Assembly (NCBI RefSeq): GCF_900107205.1
Contig: NZ_FNPC01000010.1
Location: 1 to 64,000 of the forward strand
Source: Halopenitus persicus
GTDB lineage: Archaea; Halobacteriota; Halobacteria; Halobacteriales; Haloferacaceae
DNA: 64,000 nt
Direction of reading: 5' to 3'
Shown here piece by piece: positions 32,436-42,575 of this stretch (positions are counted from its first letter, which is position 1; every line of letters starts with the position of its first letter). A program made the position numbers and the translations under genes. The notes under the pieces are model-generated. The model made no database searches and was not told where the DNA came from. It worked only from the letters and a program-made list of their open reading frames with translations.

Positions 32436-34652
32436 ATGGGATCCTGTATCATCTGCGGCGCCTCCGTGGACGGTCGCATCTGCGACTCCCACGAGGAGGA
32501 CGTCGTGTTCGACTTTCGCGGGGACAGCCCGCACGAACTCGTTTCGAACCGATTCTACCGCGGCACCGTGGACGGCTACGCCGACTTCGGCGTCTTCGTC
32601 GACCTCGCCCCCGGCGTCACCGGGCTGTTGCACCGCTCCGAGCTCGACCAGCGGCTCGAGTCGCTCGAGTGGGAGCCCGGCGACACCGTTTTCGTCCAGG
32701 TGAAGAACGTCCGCGACAACGGCAACGTCGACCTCGGCTGGTCGATCCGCCAGTCGATGCGGGAGTTCCGCGGCACGCTCGTCCAGGAGGACGGAACCTC
32801 GCGACTGCCCGAGGACGAGGCGGACGAGGACGAGGCGGCGAACGAAGGCGACCAGGCCGACGAGGACGAAGCGGCGGAAGAGGAGACGGACGAAGCGGCG
32901 GAAGACGGGACGGACGAGGAACCGGCCGAAACGTCGACCGAAGCCGACGACGAGGGAAACGCGCACGGCGGTGACGGCGCGGCCGCCGCGTCGGCGGACG
33001 CCGGCGCCGCCGAGAGCGCGGCTGCTGACGAGGGCGCCGAGACCGAGGCGACCGCCGACGCCGCCGGGACGACCGCTCCCGTCGGGGAGACCGAGACGGA
33101 AGAAGCGGCCGCCGACGAGGCCGACGCGGACGAGCCCACGCCGACCGCGGAGTACGACCGCGTGCCGATCGAGACGCTCGGCGAGCTGGTGTCGGAACCG
33201 GTCCGCATCGAGGGCGAGGTCGTCAGCGTCCGCCAGACCGGCGGTCCGACCGTCTTCGAGGTCCGCGACGAGACCGGCGTCGTCGACGTCGCCGCCTTCG
33301 TCGAGGCCGGCGTCCGGGCGTACCCGGGCGTCGAGCTCGGCGACGTCGTTCGGATCGACGGCGAGGTCGAGCGCCGCCGCGAGGAGATCCAGATCGAGAC
33401 CGAAGGGCTTGCCGTTCTCGAGGGATCGGAGGCTGAGACGGTCGAACGCCGCCTCGCCGAGGCGCTCTCCGAGCGTGCCCGTCCGGACGAACTCGACGCG
33501 CTCGTCGGGGACGAGACCGTCACGGCGCTGGCCGACGACGTCCTCGACGCCGCGGAGGCGATCCGCCGGGCCGTTCTGGAGTCCCGCCCGATCGTGGTTC
33601 GCCACCCCGCCACGGCCGACGGCTACGTCGCCGGCGCGGCGATCGAGCGCGCGACGCTGCCGCTCATCCGCGATGAACACGCGAAGCGCGACGCGGTCTA
33701 CCACTACTTCACCCGGCGCCCGCTCGAGGGGTCCGTCTACGAGATGGACGACGCGACCACGGACGTCACCCGGATGCTACAGGACCGCGACCGACACGAC
33801 GAGAAGCTCCCCCTCTTCGTGCTCGTCGGCACCGGATCGACCGTGGAGTCGGCCGACGGGATCGGGCTGCTCGACGTCTACGACGCCGCGTCGGTCGTCA
33901 TCGACGCCGCGGTCGCGGACTCCGAGACCCGCGAGTCGGTCGATACGCTCGTCTCGCCGGAGCTCGCCGACGTCGACGGCGACCTCTCGACGGGCGCGCT
34001 GGCGGCCTCGCTGGCCGCGACCGTCAACGGCGACGTCCACGACGACCTCCGCCACCTCCCGGCCGTGAGCTACTGGGAGGACGCGCCGGCGGCATACGCC
34101 GACCTCGCCGCCGACGCCGGCTACGACGCCGACCGCGTCGCCGAGCTTCGGGAGGCGATCGCGCTCGAGGCGTACTACCAGTCCTACGAGGACAAACGCG
34201 AGCTCGTCGAGGACCTGCTGTTCGACGACGCCGGCGACCTGGCGGCCCACGTCTCCGAGCAGTTCCGCGAGAAGCTCGAGACCGAGCTGGCCACCGCACG
34301 GGAGAACCTCCACACCGAGAACGTCGACGGCGTCCGGTTCACCGTTCTCGACACCGACGCCTACACCCACCGCTACGACTTCCCGCCGACGGCGCTGCTG
34401 ATCGAGACGCTCCACCGGCGGACGCGCGAGGCGGACGGCGAGTCGATCACGCTCGGCATCGGAACCGACGAGCTGTACCTCCGGTCGACCGCGGACCTCT
34501 CCGTCCGCGAGGTCGCCGCCGACGCCGCGGAGATCGCTCCGGAGGCCGACGTCACGACCGCGAGCGTCCGTGACGGAACGATCGAGTTCCTCTCGGGCGA
34601 GCGCGACGCGGTCGAGGACGCCGTGATCGCCGCCGTCGCCGCCCTCGTCTAG
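32436..34652 (+). CDS. RecJ/DHH-like protein with zinc finger, S1 and OB domains; catalytic motifs degenerate
   Basis: A 738-residue protein: an N-terminal Cys/His knuckle (CIICGASVDGRICDSH, residues 4-19); an S1 RNA-binding domain (RGTVDGYADFGVFVDLAPGV, about 42-110); a long acidic Glu/Ala linker (about 120-245); an OB-fold (VRIEGEVVSVRQTGG, about 255-325); and a DHH/RecJ-like part to the end. The expected RecJ motifs are altered: HxDxDG reads RHPATADGYVAG, LVDNGS reads LVGTGS, and DHH reads VVIDAAVAD (about 487-495). It is therefore probably not a nuclease; a structural, Cdc45-like role is possible. Confidence 0.8.
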   Translation: MGSCIICGASVDGRICDSHEEDVVFDFRGDSPHELVSNRFYRGTVDGYADFGVFVDLAPGVTGLLHRSELDQRLESLEWEPGDTVFVQVKNVRDNGNVDLGWSIRQSMREFRGTLVQEDGTSRLPEDEADEDEAANEGDQADEDEAAEEETDEAAEDGTDEEPAETSTEADDEGNAHGGDGAAAASADAGAAESAAADEGAETEATADAAGTTAPVGETETEEAAADEADADEPTPTAEYDRVPIETLGELVSEPVRIEGEVVSVRQTGGPTVFEVRDETGVVDVAAFVEAGVRAYPGVELGDVVRIDGEVERRREEIQIETEGLAVLEGSEAETVERRLAEALSERARPDELDALVGDETVTALADDVLDAAEAIRRAVLESRPIVVRHPATADGYVAGAAIERATLPLIRDEHAKRDAVYHYFTRRPLEGSVYEMDDATTDVTRMLQDRDRHDEKLPLFVLVGTGSTVESADGIGLLDVYDAASVVIDAAVADSETRESVDTLVSPELADVDGDLSTGALAASLAATVNGDVHDDLRHLPAVSYWEDAPAAYADLAADAGYDADRVAELREAIALEAYYQSYEDKRELVEDLLFDDAGDLAAHVSEQFREKLETELATARENLHTENVDGVRFTVLDTDAYTHRYDFPPTALLIETLHRRTREADGESITLGIGTDELYLRSTADLSVREVAADAAEIAPEADVTTASVRDGTIEFLSGERDAVEDAVIAAVAALV

Positions 34653-34763
34653 TTCGCGCCGGCCGCATCTCTCGCTCCCTGACTCCGACGACGACCTCGA
34701 CTCCGACGGCTGCGAGTCATCGGAGCGACACCCTTAACCACGAATCCCGCCGATCCACGCACA

Positions 34764-36485
34764 ATGAGTACCGACGCCCAGAGCGAGGGATCCGCCGACG
34801 CTCCCGAGGCGTTCGTCGCCGCCTGTGAGGAGCTCGCCGAGCGGATCGTCGCCGGCGAGATCGACCGGGACGACCTCGAGTCGGCCAAGCTCGACGTCTG
34901 CTCGACCCACTCCTCGCCGAAGGTGCCGAAGAACACCGACATCCTCGAGCACGCGCCCGAGGAGGCCCGCGAGGAGGTCGAACGCGTCGTGCGCCGCAAG
35001 CCGGTTCGGACCGCCTCCGGCGTCTCCCCGGTCGCGATCATGACCTCGCCGGAGCTGTGTCCCCACGGGAAATGCCTCTACTGCCCGGGCGGGCCGGCTT
35101 CGGAGTTCTCCTCGGCGCAGTCGTACACCGGCCACGAGCCGGCCGCCGCCCGCGGCGAACAGAACGATTACGACCCCTACGGTCAGGTCACCCTCCGGCT
35201 CGAGCAGCTCCGTGCGATCGGTCACCCCGTCGACAAGGTCGAGCTCATCCTGATGGGCGGCACGATGACGGCCCGCTCACACGACTACCAGGAGTGGTTC
35301 GTCAAGCGCGCCCTCGAGGCGATGAACGACTACGACCTCGACTCCGAGCCGGAGCCGGCGGAGGAGGAGTCGTTCGCGCAGGACCCCGCCGAGTACGAGT
35401 TCCGGTACCTCGAGGACGTGATCGCCGAGAACGAGACGAACGAGATCCGCAACATCGGAACCACCTTCGAGACGAAGCCCGACTGGTGTGACCCCGAGCA
35501 GATCGACCGAATGCTCGACCTCGGCGGCACGAAGGTCGAGGTGGGCGTCCAGACGACCTACGAGCGGATCAACCGCGAGATGCATCGCGGCCACGGCACG
35601 CAGGCCTCGAAGGACGCCAACCGGCGGCTCCGCGACGCCGGCTTCAAGGTCGGGTTCCACATGATGCCGGGCCAGCCCGGAATGACCCGGGAGATGTGCC
35701 TGGAGGACTTCCGGCAGCTCTTCGGGAACCCCGACTGGCGGCCCGACTACCTGAAGATCTATCCGACGCTCGTGGTTCGGGGAACCCGCGTGTACGACAG
35801 CTGGTACAACGACGAGTACGAGCCCCTCGATAACGAAACGGCCGCGGACCTGATCGCCGAAATTATGGGCGAGATCCCGGAGTACACCCGTCTCCAGCGC
35901 GTCCAGCGGGACATTCCGGCGGACTTCATCGACGCGGGCGTCTGGAAGTCGAACCTCCGGCAGCTCGCCGAGCAGCGGGCGGCGGAGAAGGGCATCGAGA
36001 TCCGTGACGTCCGGTCGCGGGAGGTCGGGATGAACGACGCCGACCCGGACCCGGACGCGATCGAGCTGTCGACCACGACCTACGAGGTCGCCGGCGGCAC
36101 CGAGCACTTCATCGCGTTCGAGGACCCGGTGCGCGACCTCCTCGTCGGCTTCTGCCGGCTCCGGTTCCCCTCCTACGCGACCGGCCAGCCCGGCACGCCG
36201 GGCACCGAAACCGACCCGGTCCGGCGCGAGCTGGCGGACGCGGCGATCGTCCGGGAGCTCCACGTCTACGGCAGCGAGGCGGCGATCGGCGAGGACGCGG
36301 GCGCGGGCGGCAGCGACTGGCAGCACAAGGGGTACGGGCGTCGGCTCATCAAGCACGCGGAGGAGCTGGCTCGCGACGCCGGCTTCCCGAAGGTCGCGGT
36401 CATCTCCGGGATCGGCGCCCGGCAGTACTACCGCGACAAGCTCGGCTACCACCAGGACGGCCCCTACGTCTCGAAGCGACTGTGA
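34764..36485 (+). CDS. elp3: Elp3-family tRNA uridine(34) carboxymethyltransferase
   Basis: A 573-residue radical-SAM/acetyltransferase fusion. The 4Fe-4S cluster motif CPHGKCLYCPGG (CxxxxCxxC) is near residue 99, radical-SAM core stretches include ELILMGGTMTARSHDYQE and GVQTTYERINREMHRGHGT, and the C-terminal GNAT domain has HKGYGRRLIKHAEELARDAG. It uses acetyl-CoA and SAM to start the cm5U modification at the wobble base of tRNA. Full length, in the usual archaeal stand-alone form. ATG 34764 follows a TATA-like CCTTAACCAC at about 34733. Confidence 0.95.
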   Translation: MSTDAQSEGSADAPEAFVAACEELAERIVAGEIDRDDLESAKLDVCSTHSSPKVPKNTDILEHAPEEAREEVERVVRRKPVRTASGVSPVAIMTSPELCPHGKCLYCPGGPASEFSSAQSYTGHEPAAARGEQNDYDPYGQVTLRLEQLRAIGHPVDKVELILMGGTMTARSHDYQEWFVKRALEAMNDYDLDSEPEPAEEESFAQDPAEYEFRYLEDVIAENETNEIRNIGTTFETKPDWCDPEQIDRMLDLGGTKVEVGVQTTYERINREMHRGHGTQASKDANRRLRDAGFKVGFHMMPGQPGMTREMCLEDFRQLFGNPDWRPDYLKIYPTLVVRGTRVYDSWYNDEYEPLDNETAADLIAEIMGEIPEYTRLQRVQRDIPADFIDAGVWKSNLRQLAEQRAAEKGIEIRDVRSREVGMNDADPDPDAIELSTTTYEVAGGTEHFIAFEDPVRDLLVGFCRLRFPSYATGQPGTPGTETDPVRRELADAAIVRELHVYGSEAAIGEDAGAGGSDWQHKGYGRRLIKHAEELARDAGFPKVAVISGIGARQYYRDKLGYHQDGPYVSKRL

Positions 36486-36592
36486 CCGGCGGGCGCGAGG
36501 CCGCGCGGACCGACGGGGGACGCCGTGAGAGGCAGCGGGCGCTCCGACCACGCGAGGGAAAGGCACAAGCGCGGGGCGGTCCGTGATCAGCC

Positions 36593-36973
36593 ATGGCATC
36601 AACCACGAAGACCCTCGTCGCGGACGTGATGACGTCCCCGCTGGAGACGATCGCCGCGGACGCGAGCGTTCGGGAGGCCGCCGAGCGAATGCGCGACCGG
36701 AACATCAACGCGCTGTTCGTCCCGGGGGTCGACGCCGGGATCGTCACCACCACGGACGTCGTCGCGGCCGTCGCCGAGGAGTCGGACCTCAAGACGACCA
36801 CGGTCGCGGACGTGATGACGGCGCCGGTCGAGCGGATCACCACGGCCGAGGAGCTGACGGAGGCGGCCGCGATGATGACCACCTTCGGGATCAAACACCT
36901 CCCGGTGATCGACGACGACGGCGACTACGTCGGGATGGTCTCCACGACGGACCTCACCACGCAGCTCGCGTGA
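36593..36973 (+). CDS. Two-CBS-domain protein
   Basis: A 126-residue protein made of two CBS domains (about 5-60 and 65-125), with VADVMTSPLETIAADASVRE opening the first and VADVMTAPVERITTAEELTE the second. CBS pairs bind adenosine nucleotides and act as regulatory modules; with nothing else attached, this one must act on a separate partner. It lies between elp3 and rqcH, both translation-related, but no functional link is shown. Confidence 0.9.
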   Translation: MASTTKTLVADVMTSPLETIAADASVREAAERMRDRNINALFVPGVDAGIVTTTDVVAAVAEESDLKTTTVADVMTAPVERITTAEELTEAAAMMTTFGIKHLPVIDDDGDYVGMVSTTDLTTQLA

Positions 36974-37073
36974 GGACGTCGGGAGTCGGACGAGTAACCG
37001 GTTCACGGGGGCGGACGACCGCTTGCGGGGCCCGGAACGACACGCCTTTTCCGCGGCCACGCGTGGGTCCGGT

Positions 37074-39218
37074 ATGGAACCGAAACGGGAACTGTCGAGC
37101 ATCGACCTGCGCGCGCTCGTCACCGAGCTCGGGCGGTACACGGGCGCGAAGGTCGACAAGGCCTATCTCTATCCCGAGAGCCTCCTCCGGCTGAAGCTGC
37201 GCGACTTCGACCACGGCCGGGTCGAGCTGCTGATCGAGGTCGACGAGTGCAAGCGGGCACACGTCGCGGACGCCGAGCACGTGCCGGACGCGCCGGGGCG
37301 CCCGCCGAACTTCGCGAAGATGCTGCGGAACCGGCTCTCGGGGGCCGACTTCGTCGGCGTCGAGCAGTACGAGTTCGACCGGATCCTCACCTTCGACTTC
37401 GAGCGCGGCGACGAGGACACCCGGATCGTCGCGGAGCTGTTCGGGCAAGGGAACGTCGCGGTGCTCGACGAGACCGGCGAGGTCGTCCAGGCGCTCTCGA
37501 CGGTCCGGCTGAAGTCCCGGACCGTCGCGCCGGGGGCCCAGTACGAGTACCCCTCCTCCCGGCTCAACCCGCTCGACGTCTCCCTCGACGCCTTCTCGCG
37601 GCGGATGGACGAGTCGGACACCGACGTGGTGCGGACCCTCGCGACGCAGCTGAACCTCGGCGGGCTCTACGCCGAGGAGGTCTGTTCGCGGGCCGGCGTC
37701 GAGAAGACGCTCGCCATCGCGGACGCCGACGAGTCGGTCTACCGGGACCTCCATAACGCGATCGCCCGGATCGACGAGCGCCTCCGGTCGGGCGAGTTCG
37801 ACCCCCGCGTCTACGAGGAGGACGGCCGGGTCGTCGACGTGACGCCGTTCCCGCTCGCCGAACGGGAGGACCTGCCGAGCGAGGGGTTCGACTCGTTCAA
37901 CGCAGCCCTCGACGAGTACTTCTACCGGTTCGACCGGGACGGCGGGGGCGGCGGCGAGGACGGCGGGACCGGGGCGACCGAGCCCGAAAAACCGGACTTC
38001 GAGGCGGAGATCGCCAAACAGAAGCGCATCATCGAACAGCAGGAGTCGGCCATCGAGGACTTCGAGGCCGAGGCCGAACGCGAGCGCGAGCGCGCCGAGC
38101 TGCTGTACGCGAACTACGACCTGGTCGACGAGGTGCTCTCGACCGTGCAGTCCGCCCGCGAGGACGGCCTGGGCTGGGACGCGATCGCGGAGACGCTCGC
38201 GGAGGGGGCCGAACGGGACATTCCCGCGGCGGAGGCGGTCGAGGACGTCGACGGCAGCGAGGGAACCGTGACGGTCCGGATCGACGACACCACCATCGAG
38301 CTGGACGCGACCGCCGGCGTCGAGGTCAACGCCGACCGGCTCTACCAGGAGGCCAAGCGGATCGAGGAGAAGAAGGCCGGCGCTCGGGAGGCGATCGAGT
38401 CGACCCGCGAGGACCTCGCCGCGGTTCGCGAGCGCAAGGCCGAGTGGGAGGCGGCCGACGGCGCGCCCGGAGCGGCCGAGGAGGAGGGCAAGGGTGGCGA
38501 CGAGGACGCGGACGAGGCGGATCGCGAGATCGACTGGCTGTCGCGCTCGTCGATCCCCATTCGGACGACCGACGACTGGTACGAGCGGTTCCGGTGGTTC
38601 CGGACGTCGGACGACTTCCTCGTGATCGGCGGGCGCAACGCCGACCAGAACGAGGAACTCGTCAAGAAATATATGGACAAACACGACCGCTTCTTCCACA
38701 CGCAGGCACACGGCGGACCGGTGACCCTCCTGAAGGCGTCCGGCCCCTCCGAGCCCTCGGAGCCGGTCGACTTTCCAGAAACAAGCCTCGAGGAGGCGGC
38801 GCAGTTCGCGGTCTCGTACTCCTCGGACTGGAAGGACGGCCGCGGGGCCGGCGACGCGTACATGGTCGAGCCGGACCAGGTCTCGAAGACGCCCGAGAGC
38901 GGCGAGTTCCTCGAGAAGGGCGGGTTCGCGATCCGCGGCGACCGGACCTACTTCGAGGACGTCCCCTGCCGGGTCGCGGTCGGAGTCCAGTGTGAACCGG
39001 TGACGCAGGTGATCGGGGGGCCGCCGTCGGCGATCCGCGACCGCGTGGCGACCAGCGTCGAGTTGGAGCCGGGGATGTACGCCCAGAACGACGCCGCGAT
39101 GATGGTTTACCGGGAGTTCAAGCAGCGGTTCGCCGACCAGTCGTTCGTCCGGAAGGTCGCGAGCGCGGACCTGATCCAGGAGTTCCTCCCGCCCGGCGGA
39201 TCGGAGATCATCGGATAG
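37074..39218 (+). CDS. rqcH: Ribosome-quality-control protein RqcH (NFACT family)
   Basis: A 714-residue NFACT protein: NFACT-N domain (MEPKRELSSIDLRALVTELG), a coiled-coil middle (KQKRIIEQQESAIEDFEAEA), and the C-terminal NFACT-R domain with DWYERFRWFRTSDDFLVIGG and HDRFFHTQAHGGPVTLLKAS. It binds stalled large ribosomal subunits and adds C-terminal Ala tails, or their archaeal equivalent, to arrested chains. Start ATG 37074; 17 upstream in-frame codons are not family-like. The stop codon is inside a 27-bp tandem repeat that repeats it in frame. Confidence 0.93.
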   Translation: MEPKRELSSIDLRALVTELGRYTGAKVDKAYLYPESLLRLKLRDFDHGRVELLIEVDECKRAHVADAEHVPDAPGRPPNFAKMLRNRLSGADFVGVEQYEFDRILTFDFERGDEDTRIVAELFGQGNVAVLDETGEVVQALSTVRLKSRTVAPGAQYEYPSSRLNPLDVSLDAFSRRMDESDTDVVRTLATQLNLGGLYAEEVCSRAGVEKTLAIADADESVYRDLHNAIARIDERLRSGEFDPRVYEEDGRVVDVTPFPLAEREDLPSEGFDSFNAALDEYFYRFDRDGGGGGEDGGTGATEPEKPDFEAEIAKQKRIIEQQESAIEDFEAEAERERERAELLYANYDLVDEVLSTVQSAREDGLGWDAIAETLAEGAERDIPAAEAVEDVDGSEGTVTVRIDDTTIELDATAGVEVNADRLYQEAKRIEEKKAGAREAIESTREDLAAVRERKAEWEAADGAPGAAEEEGKGGDEDADEADREIDWLSRSSIPIRTTDDWYERFRWFRTSDDFLVIGGRNADQNEELVKKYMDKHDRFFHTQAHGGPVTLLKASGPSEPSEPVDFPETSLEEAAQFAVSYSSDWKDGRGAGDAYMVEPDQVSKTPESGEFLEKGGFAIRGDRTYFEDVPCRVAVGVQCEPVTQVIGGPPSAIRDRVATSVELEPGMYAQNDAAMMVYREFKQRFADQSFVRKVASADLIQEFLPPGGSEIIG

Positions 39219-39283
39219 GCGACGGAAACGGAGATCATCGGGTAGGCGACGGAAACGGGGATCATCGGGTAGGCGGCGGAAAA
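39203..39283 (+). repeat. 27-bp tandem repeat over the rqcH stop
   Basis: Three units at 39203, 39230 and 39257, each starting GGAGATCATC or GGGGATCATC. The unit is a multiple of three, so the TAG recurs in frame three times. Read-through would only add a repeated short peptide. Confidence 0.88.
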
Positions 39284-39314
39284 GACCTTTATTCCTGACT
39301 CGACAGCCTGGGGT

Positions 39315-40463
39315 ATGCCGCGTCCCGGCGTGACTCGCCGTCGCCTCCTCGCGTCCCTCGGCGTCGCCGCGGGGACGTCGATCGCCGGATGCAAGCGCCT
39401 CGGAACGACGCGGTACGCGTTTCGGAGCGCGCCGGCCGAGGGCACGACCCTGACGGACCTGTTCGGCGTGCCGCGGCGGTCGGACGCGTTTCACTACGAC
39501 CGCGTCGCCGTCGGACGATTGATCGGAACGCTCCGCGAGACCGGCCGCGTGACGACGCTCGAGGAGCCATTGCTGGAGACGCTGCCGAGCGGACAGGGCG
39601 GATACGTGCCGGCCTACCTGGTCGCGGACGGGACGTACCACCGCGTTCGGGTCGCGTCCGAACCGGCGACGCTCGACCGATGGGTCGTGTGGATGGAACC
39701 GCTCGCGGAGCGACCGGCCGACGCCGAAATCACCGCGACGCCGCGGGCGGGCCTCTCGGCGACCGACCGACGGATCGTCGACCGGATCGCACGTACCGCC
39801 GTGATCGCACACCTCGAGGACCGCGAGCAGTCGGAGATCCGAGCGTACCGGCGCGGCGTCGTCTTCTTCGATCCGCTGGACCCGGGAGCGAGCGAGCTGG
39901 TCCCGGACCCGCCGTTCCGGCACGCGGTGGTCGACCCGGCTGCGGTGGTCGACCCGGCGAACACGACCGACGGCGGGGGCGTGCCCTCGGAGCTGCCGGT
40001 GCAGCTACACGCGGCGCCGCAGACCGTGGGGACGACCCGGTACGTCCACGATCTCGATCCGGTGACCGACGACCCGGGGGCGTTTCGGTCACACCTCAAG
40101 GCCGAACACGTCGCGGCCCGCTTCGATCCGGGGTCGCTCTCGACCGCCCAGCGGGACCTGATCGCGACCTCGCGGACTGCGGCGGGATACCGCGAGCAGG
40201 AACCGATCTCCGACGCCTTCGACGCCGTGCTCTCCCGGCTGGAGTTCAAGGATCGAACGATCCCGTCAGAGCTCGACGCCGCGGGGTGGCGCAGCCACTA
40301 CGCGGTCGGCGACGCATACTACGCGGCCGAGCTGTGGATCACCGACAGCTCGATCGTCTCCGTCTCCCAGGAGACCGAGGACCCGATCCCGATGGACGAC
40401 GGGGACCTCCCGATCCCCGACGACGGGGTCGACATCGGCGCCAACGTCACGGGCGACGAGTGA
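39315..40463 (+). CDS. Tat-exported lipoprotein, unknown function
   Basis: A 382-residue protein with a twin-arginine lipoprotein signal: RRRLLASLGV (residues 8-17) and lipobox IAGC (23-26), so it should be exported folded and anchored outside the membrane. The mature part has no motif that I recognise; it includes YRRGVVFFDPLDPGASELV and several acidic loops. It follows rqcH by 96 bp across the repeat. Its own end is followed by a 21-bp tandem repeat. Confidence 0.75.
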   Translation: MPRPGVTRRRLLASLGVAAGTSIAGCKRLGTTRYAFRSAPAEGTTLTDLFGVPRRSDAFHYDRVAVGRLIGTLRETGRVTTLEEPLLETLPSGQGGYVPAYLVADGTYHRVRVASEPATLDRWVVWMEPLAERPADAEITATPRAGLSATDRRIVDRIARTAVIAHLEDREQSEIRAYRRGVVFFDPLDPGASELVPDPPFRHAVVDPAAVVDPANTTDGGGVPSELPVQLHAAPQTVGTTRYVHDLDPVTDDPGAFRSHLKAEHVAARFDPGSLSTAQRDLIATSRTAAGYREQEPISDAFDAVLSRLEFKDRTIPSELDAAGWRSHYAVGDAYYAAELWITDSSIVSVSQETEDPIPMDDGDLPIPDDGVDIGANVTGDE

Positions 40464-40471
40464 CGGGGGCG

Positions 40472-40534
40472 GCCGGGCGAACCGGGAGGGCAGCCGGGCG
40501 AACCGGGAGGACAGCCGGACGAACCGGGAGGGCA
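40472..40534 (+). repeat. 21-bp tandem repeat after the lipoprotein gene
   Basis: Three units GCCGGGCGAACCGGGAGGGCA (40472, 40493, 40514), with further decayed copies to about 40580. It begins 9 bp after the TGA. Noncoding. Confidence 0.85.
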
Positions 40535-40639
40535 AGCCGACCGGGAGGGCGAGCGAACCGGAGGGCAGACCGACCGAGACGACGGCAAGCGCGGACGGAA
40601 AGGACAAGAGTCACACGGGCGCCCGACACAGGATCCGGT

Positions 40640-41848
40640 ATGAGCGACGAGACCGATCGCGAGGCGGACGGCGACGACGTGACCGACGGCGGCCGGGGCG
40701 ACCGCCGGTTCGAGACGCGGGCGATCCACGCGGGCCAGGAGCCCGACCCGGAGACCGGCGCGTTGATGACGCCCATCCACGCCAACTCCACCTATAAACA
40801 GGACGCGCCCGGGGAGCACCGCGGCTACGAGTACTCCCGGACCGGAAACCCGACGCGGACCGACCTCGAGGCGAACCTGGCCGACCTCGAGTCGGGGACC
40901 GACGCGCGGTGTTTCGCCTCCGGGATGGCGGCGATCAACACCGTCCTCAACCTGCTCGAGTCCGGCGACCACGTCGTCGCGGGCGACGACGTCTACGGCG
41001 GGACCCACCGCATCCTGACGCAGGTGTACGAACAGTACGACATCGAGACCACCTTCGTGGACACGACGGACCACGAGGCGGTGGCGGACGCGATGCGCCC
41101 GGAGACCGAGCTCGTGTGGGTCGAGACGCCGACGAACCCCCTGATGAACGTCAACGACATCGAGGCCCTCTCCGAGATCGCCCACGAGGGCGACGCGCTG
41201 TGTGCGGTCGACAACACCTTCGCGACGCCGTACCTCCAGCGTCCGCTCGAGTTGGGAGCCGACGTCGTCTCGCAGTCGCTGACGAAGTACCTCGGCGGCC
41301 ACTCCGACACGATCGGCGGCGCGCTCATCGTGGACGGGAAGGGCCTCGACGAGAAGCTCGGGTTCTACCAGAACTCGGTGGGCGCGACGCCCGGCCCCTT
41401 CGACAGCTTCCTCGTGCTCCGCGGGATCAAGACGCTCCCGGTCCGGATGGATCGGCACTGTAAGAACGCCGCCGAACTCGCCCGGTGGCTCGCGGACCAC
41501 GAGGCGGTCGAGCGGGTGTATTACCCGGGTCTCGAGAGCCACCCGCAACACGAGCTCGCGAGCGAGCAGATGGACGACTTCGGCGGAATGCTGTCCTTCG
41601 AGCTCGACGGCACCCTCGAGCAGGGCTCGACGGTCGTCGCCGAGACCGAGGTGTTCACGCTCGCGGAGTCGCTGGGCGGCGTCGAGAGCCTGATCGAACA
41701 GCCCGCCGCGATGACCCACGCCGCGATCCCCCGCGAGGAGCGTCTCGCGGCCGGGCTCTCCGACGGACTCATCCGCGTCTCCGTCGGGATCGAACACGTC
41801 GACGATATGAAGGCGGATCTCCAGCAGGCGTTCGACGCGGCCTTTTAA
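40640..41848 (+). CDS. Cystathionine gamma-synthase / trans-sulfuration PLP enzyme
   Basis: A 402-residue Cys/Met-metabolism PLP enzyme. [20 protein letters not shown] opens the fold, [13 protein letters not shown] and [13 protein letters not shown] bind the cofactor phosphate, and the Schiff-base Lys lies in [13 protein letters not shown]. It may act as cystathionine gamma-synthase, gamma-lyase or O-acetylhomoserine sulfhydrylase; motifs do not separate these. The first 22 residues are an acidic haloarchaeal extension. Start ATG 40640. Confidence 0.88.
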   Translation: MSDETDREADGDDVTDGGRGDRRFETRAIHAGQEPDPETGALMTPIHANSTYKQDAPGEHRGYEYSRTGNPTRTDLEANLADLESGTDARCFASGMAAINTVLNLLESGDHVVAGDDVYGGTHRILTQVYEQYDIETTFVDTTDHEAVADAMRPETELVWVETPTNPLMNVNDIEALSEIAHEGDALCAVDNTFATPYLQRPLELGADVVSQSLTKYLGGHSDTIGGALIVDGKGLDEKLGFYQNSVGATPGPFDSFLVLRGIKTLPVRMDRHCKNAAELARWLADHEAVERVYYPGLESHPQHELASEQMDDFGGMLSFELDGTLEQGSTVVAETEVFTLAESLGGVESLIEQPAAMTHAAIPREERLAAGLSDGLIRVSVGIEHVDDMKADLQQAFDAAF

Positions 41849-41892
41849 ACTGCGCCGACGTTTTCGATCGTCGGACGGTCGGATCCAGGGCG

Positions 41893-42519
41893 TTAGGCCG
41901 CGTCGGCGTCGGGGGAACTCGGATCCGCCGGATCGCCGGCGTTCGCGTCCATCGTATCGACGAGTTCCTTAAAAAGGTCGTCGACACGGCCGGCGATATC
42001 CTCACGGATCTCCCGCACGCGATCGAGGTCCTTCCCGTCCGGATCCGGCAACGCCCAGTCACGGACGTCGACGTCGGCGTCCGCGCCGAGCTCGCCGACG
42101 TCGAGCGTCGAACAGCCCATCGTCGCGACGTAGTCGCAGGAACGCAACTCCGCGATCGTGATCTCCCGTGGCGTCCGGTCCGCCAGATCGACGTCGACCT
42201 CGGTCATCACCTCGACGACCGCCTCGTGGACGCGGTCGGCCGGTCGGGTGCCGCCAGTGACGATCTCGACCCGGTCGGTCAGCCCGCGACGGTCGCGTTC
42301 GCGTTCCGCGAAGGCGGTCGCCATCTGGGACCGACCGGCGTTTCGGACGCACATAAACGCGACGCGGATCGTGTCGGCGGCGTCGGTTTCGATGGAGTCG
42401 GTTTCGGCGGCGTCGGTTTCGGCGGCGTCGGTCGTGCCAGTGGCGCCGGTTCCGGCAGCGGAGTCGGTCGTCCCGTTCGATGCGGTGGTTCGATCGGTGG
42501 AGTCGGGATGGGTTGGCAT
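41893..42519 (-). CDS. arsC: Low-molecular-weight phosphatase-type arsenate reductase
   Basis: A 208-residue protein. Residues 1-50 are a disordered Asp/Thr/Ala-rich repeat tail coded by a 15-bp tandem repeat. The LMW-PTP domain follows with the CX5R loop CVRNAGRS (Cys57, Arg63) and the late Asp motif DWALPDPDGKD. With an ACR3 pump and ArsR upstream, reduction of arsenate to arsenite is the likely role. It follows the ACR3 gene by about 55 bp, last in the operon. Confidence 0.85.
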   Translation of the reverse strand: MPTHPDSTDRTTASNGTTDSAAGTGATGTTDAAETDAAETDSIETDAADTIRVAFMCVRNAGRSQMATAFAERERDRRGLTDRVEIVTGGTRPADRVHEAVVEVMTEVDVDLADRTPREITIAELRSCDYVATMGCSTLDVGELGADADVDVRDWALPDPDGKDLDRVREIREDIAGRVDDLFKELVDTMDANAGDPADPSSPDADAA

Positions 42520-42575
42520 GGATGGTTCGTTGGTTGGTTCGTTGGTTGATCGATCCGGGATGGTGTCCGCGTCCG

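Noticed and set aside
36954-39923. A 989-codon reverse-strand open frame opposite rqcH
   Set aside because: It mirrors the rqcH reading in the antisense, a common GC-rich artefact. It has no start context or family motif, and rqcH is certain.
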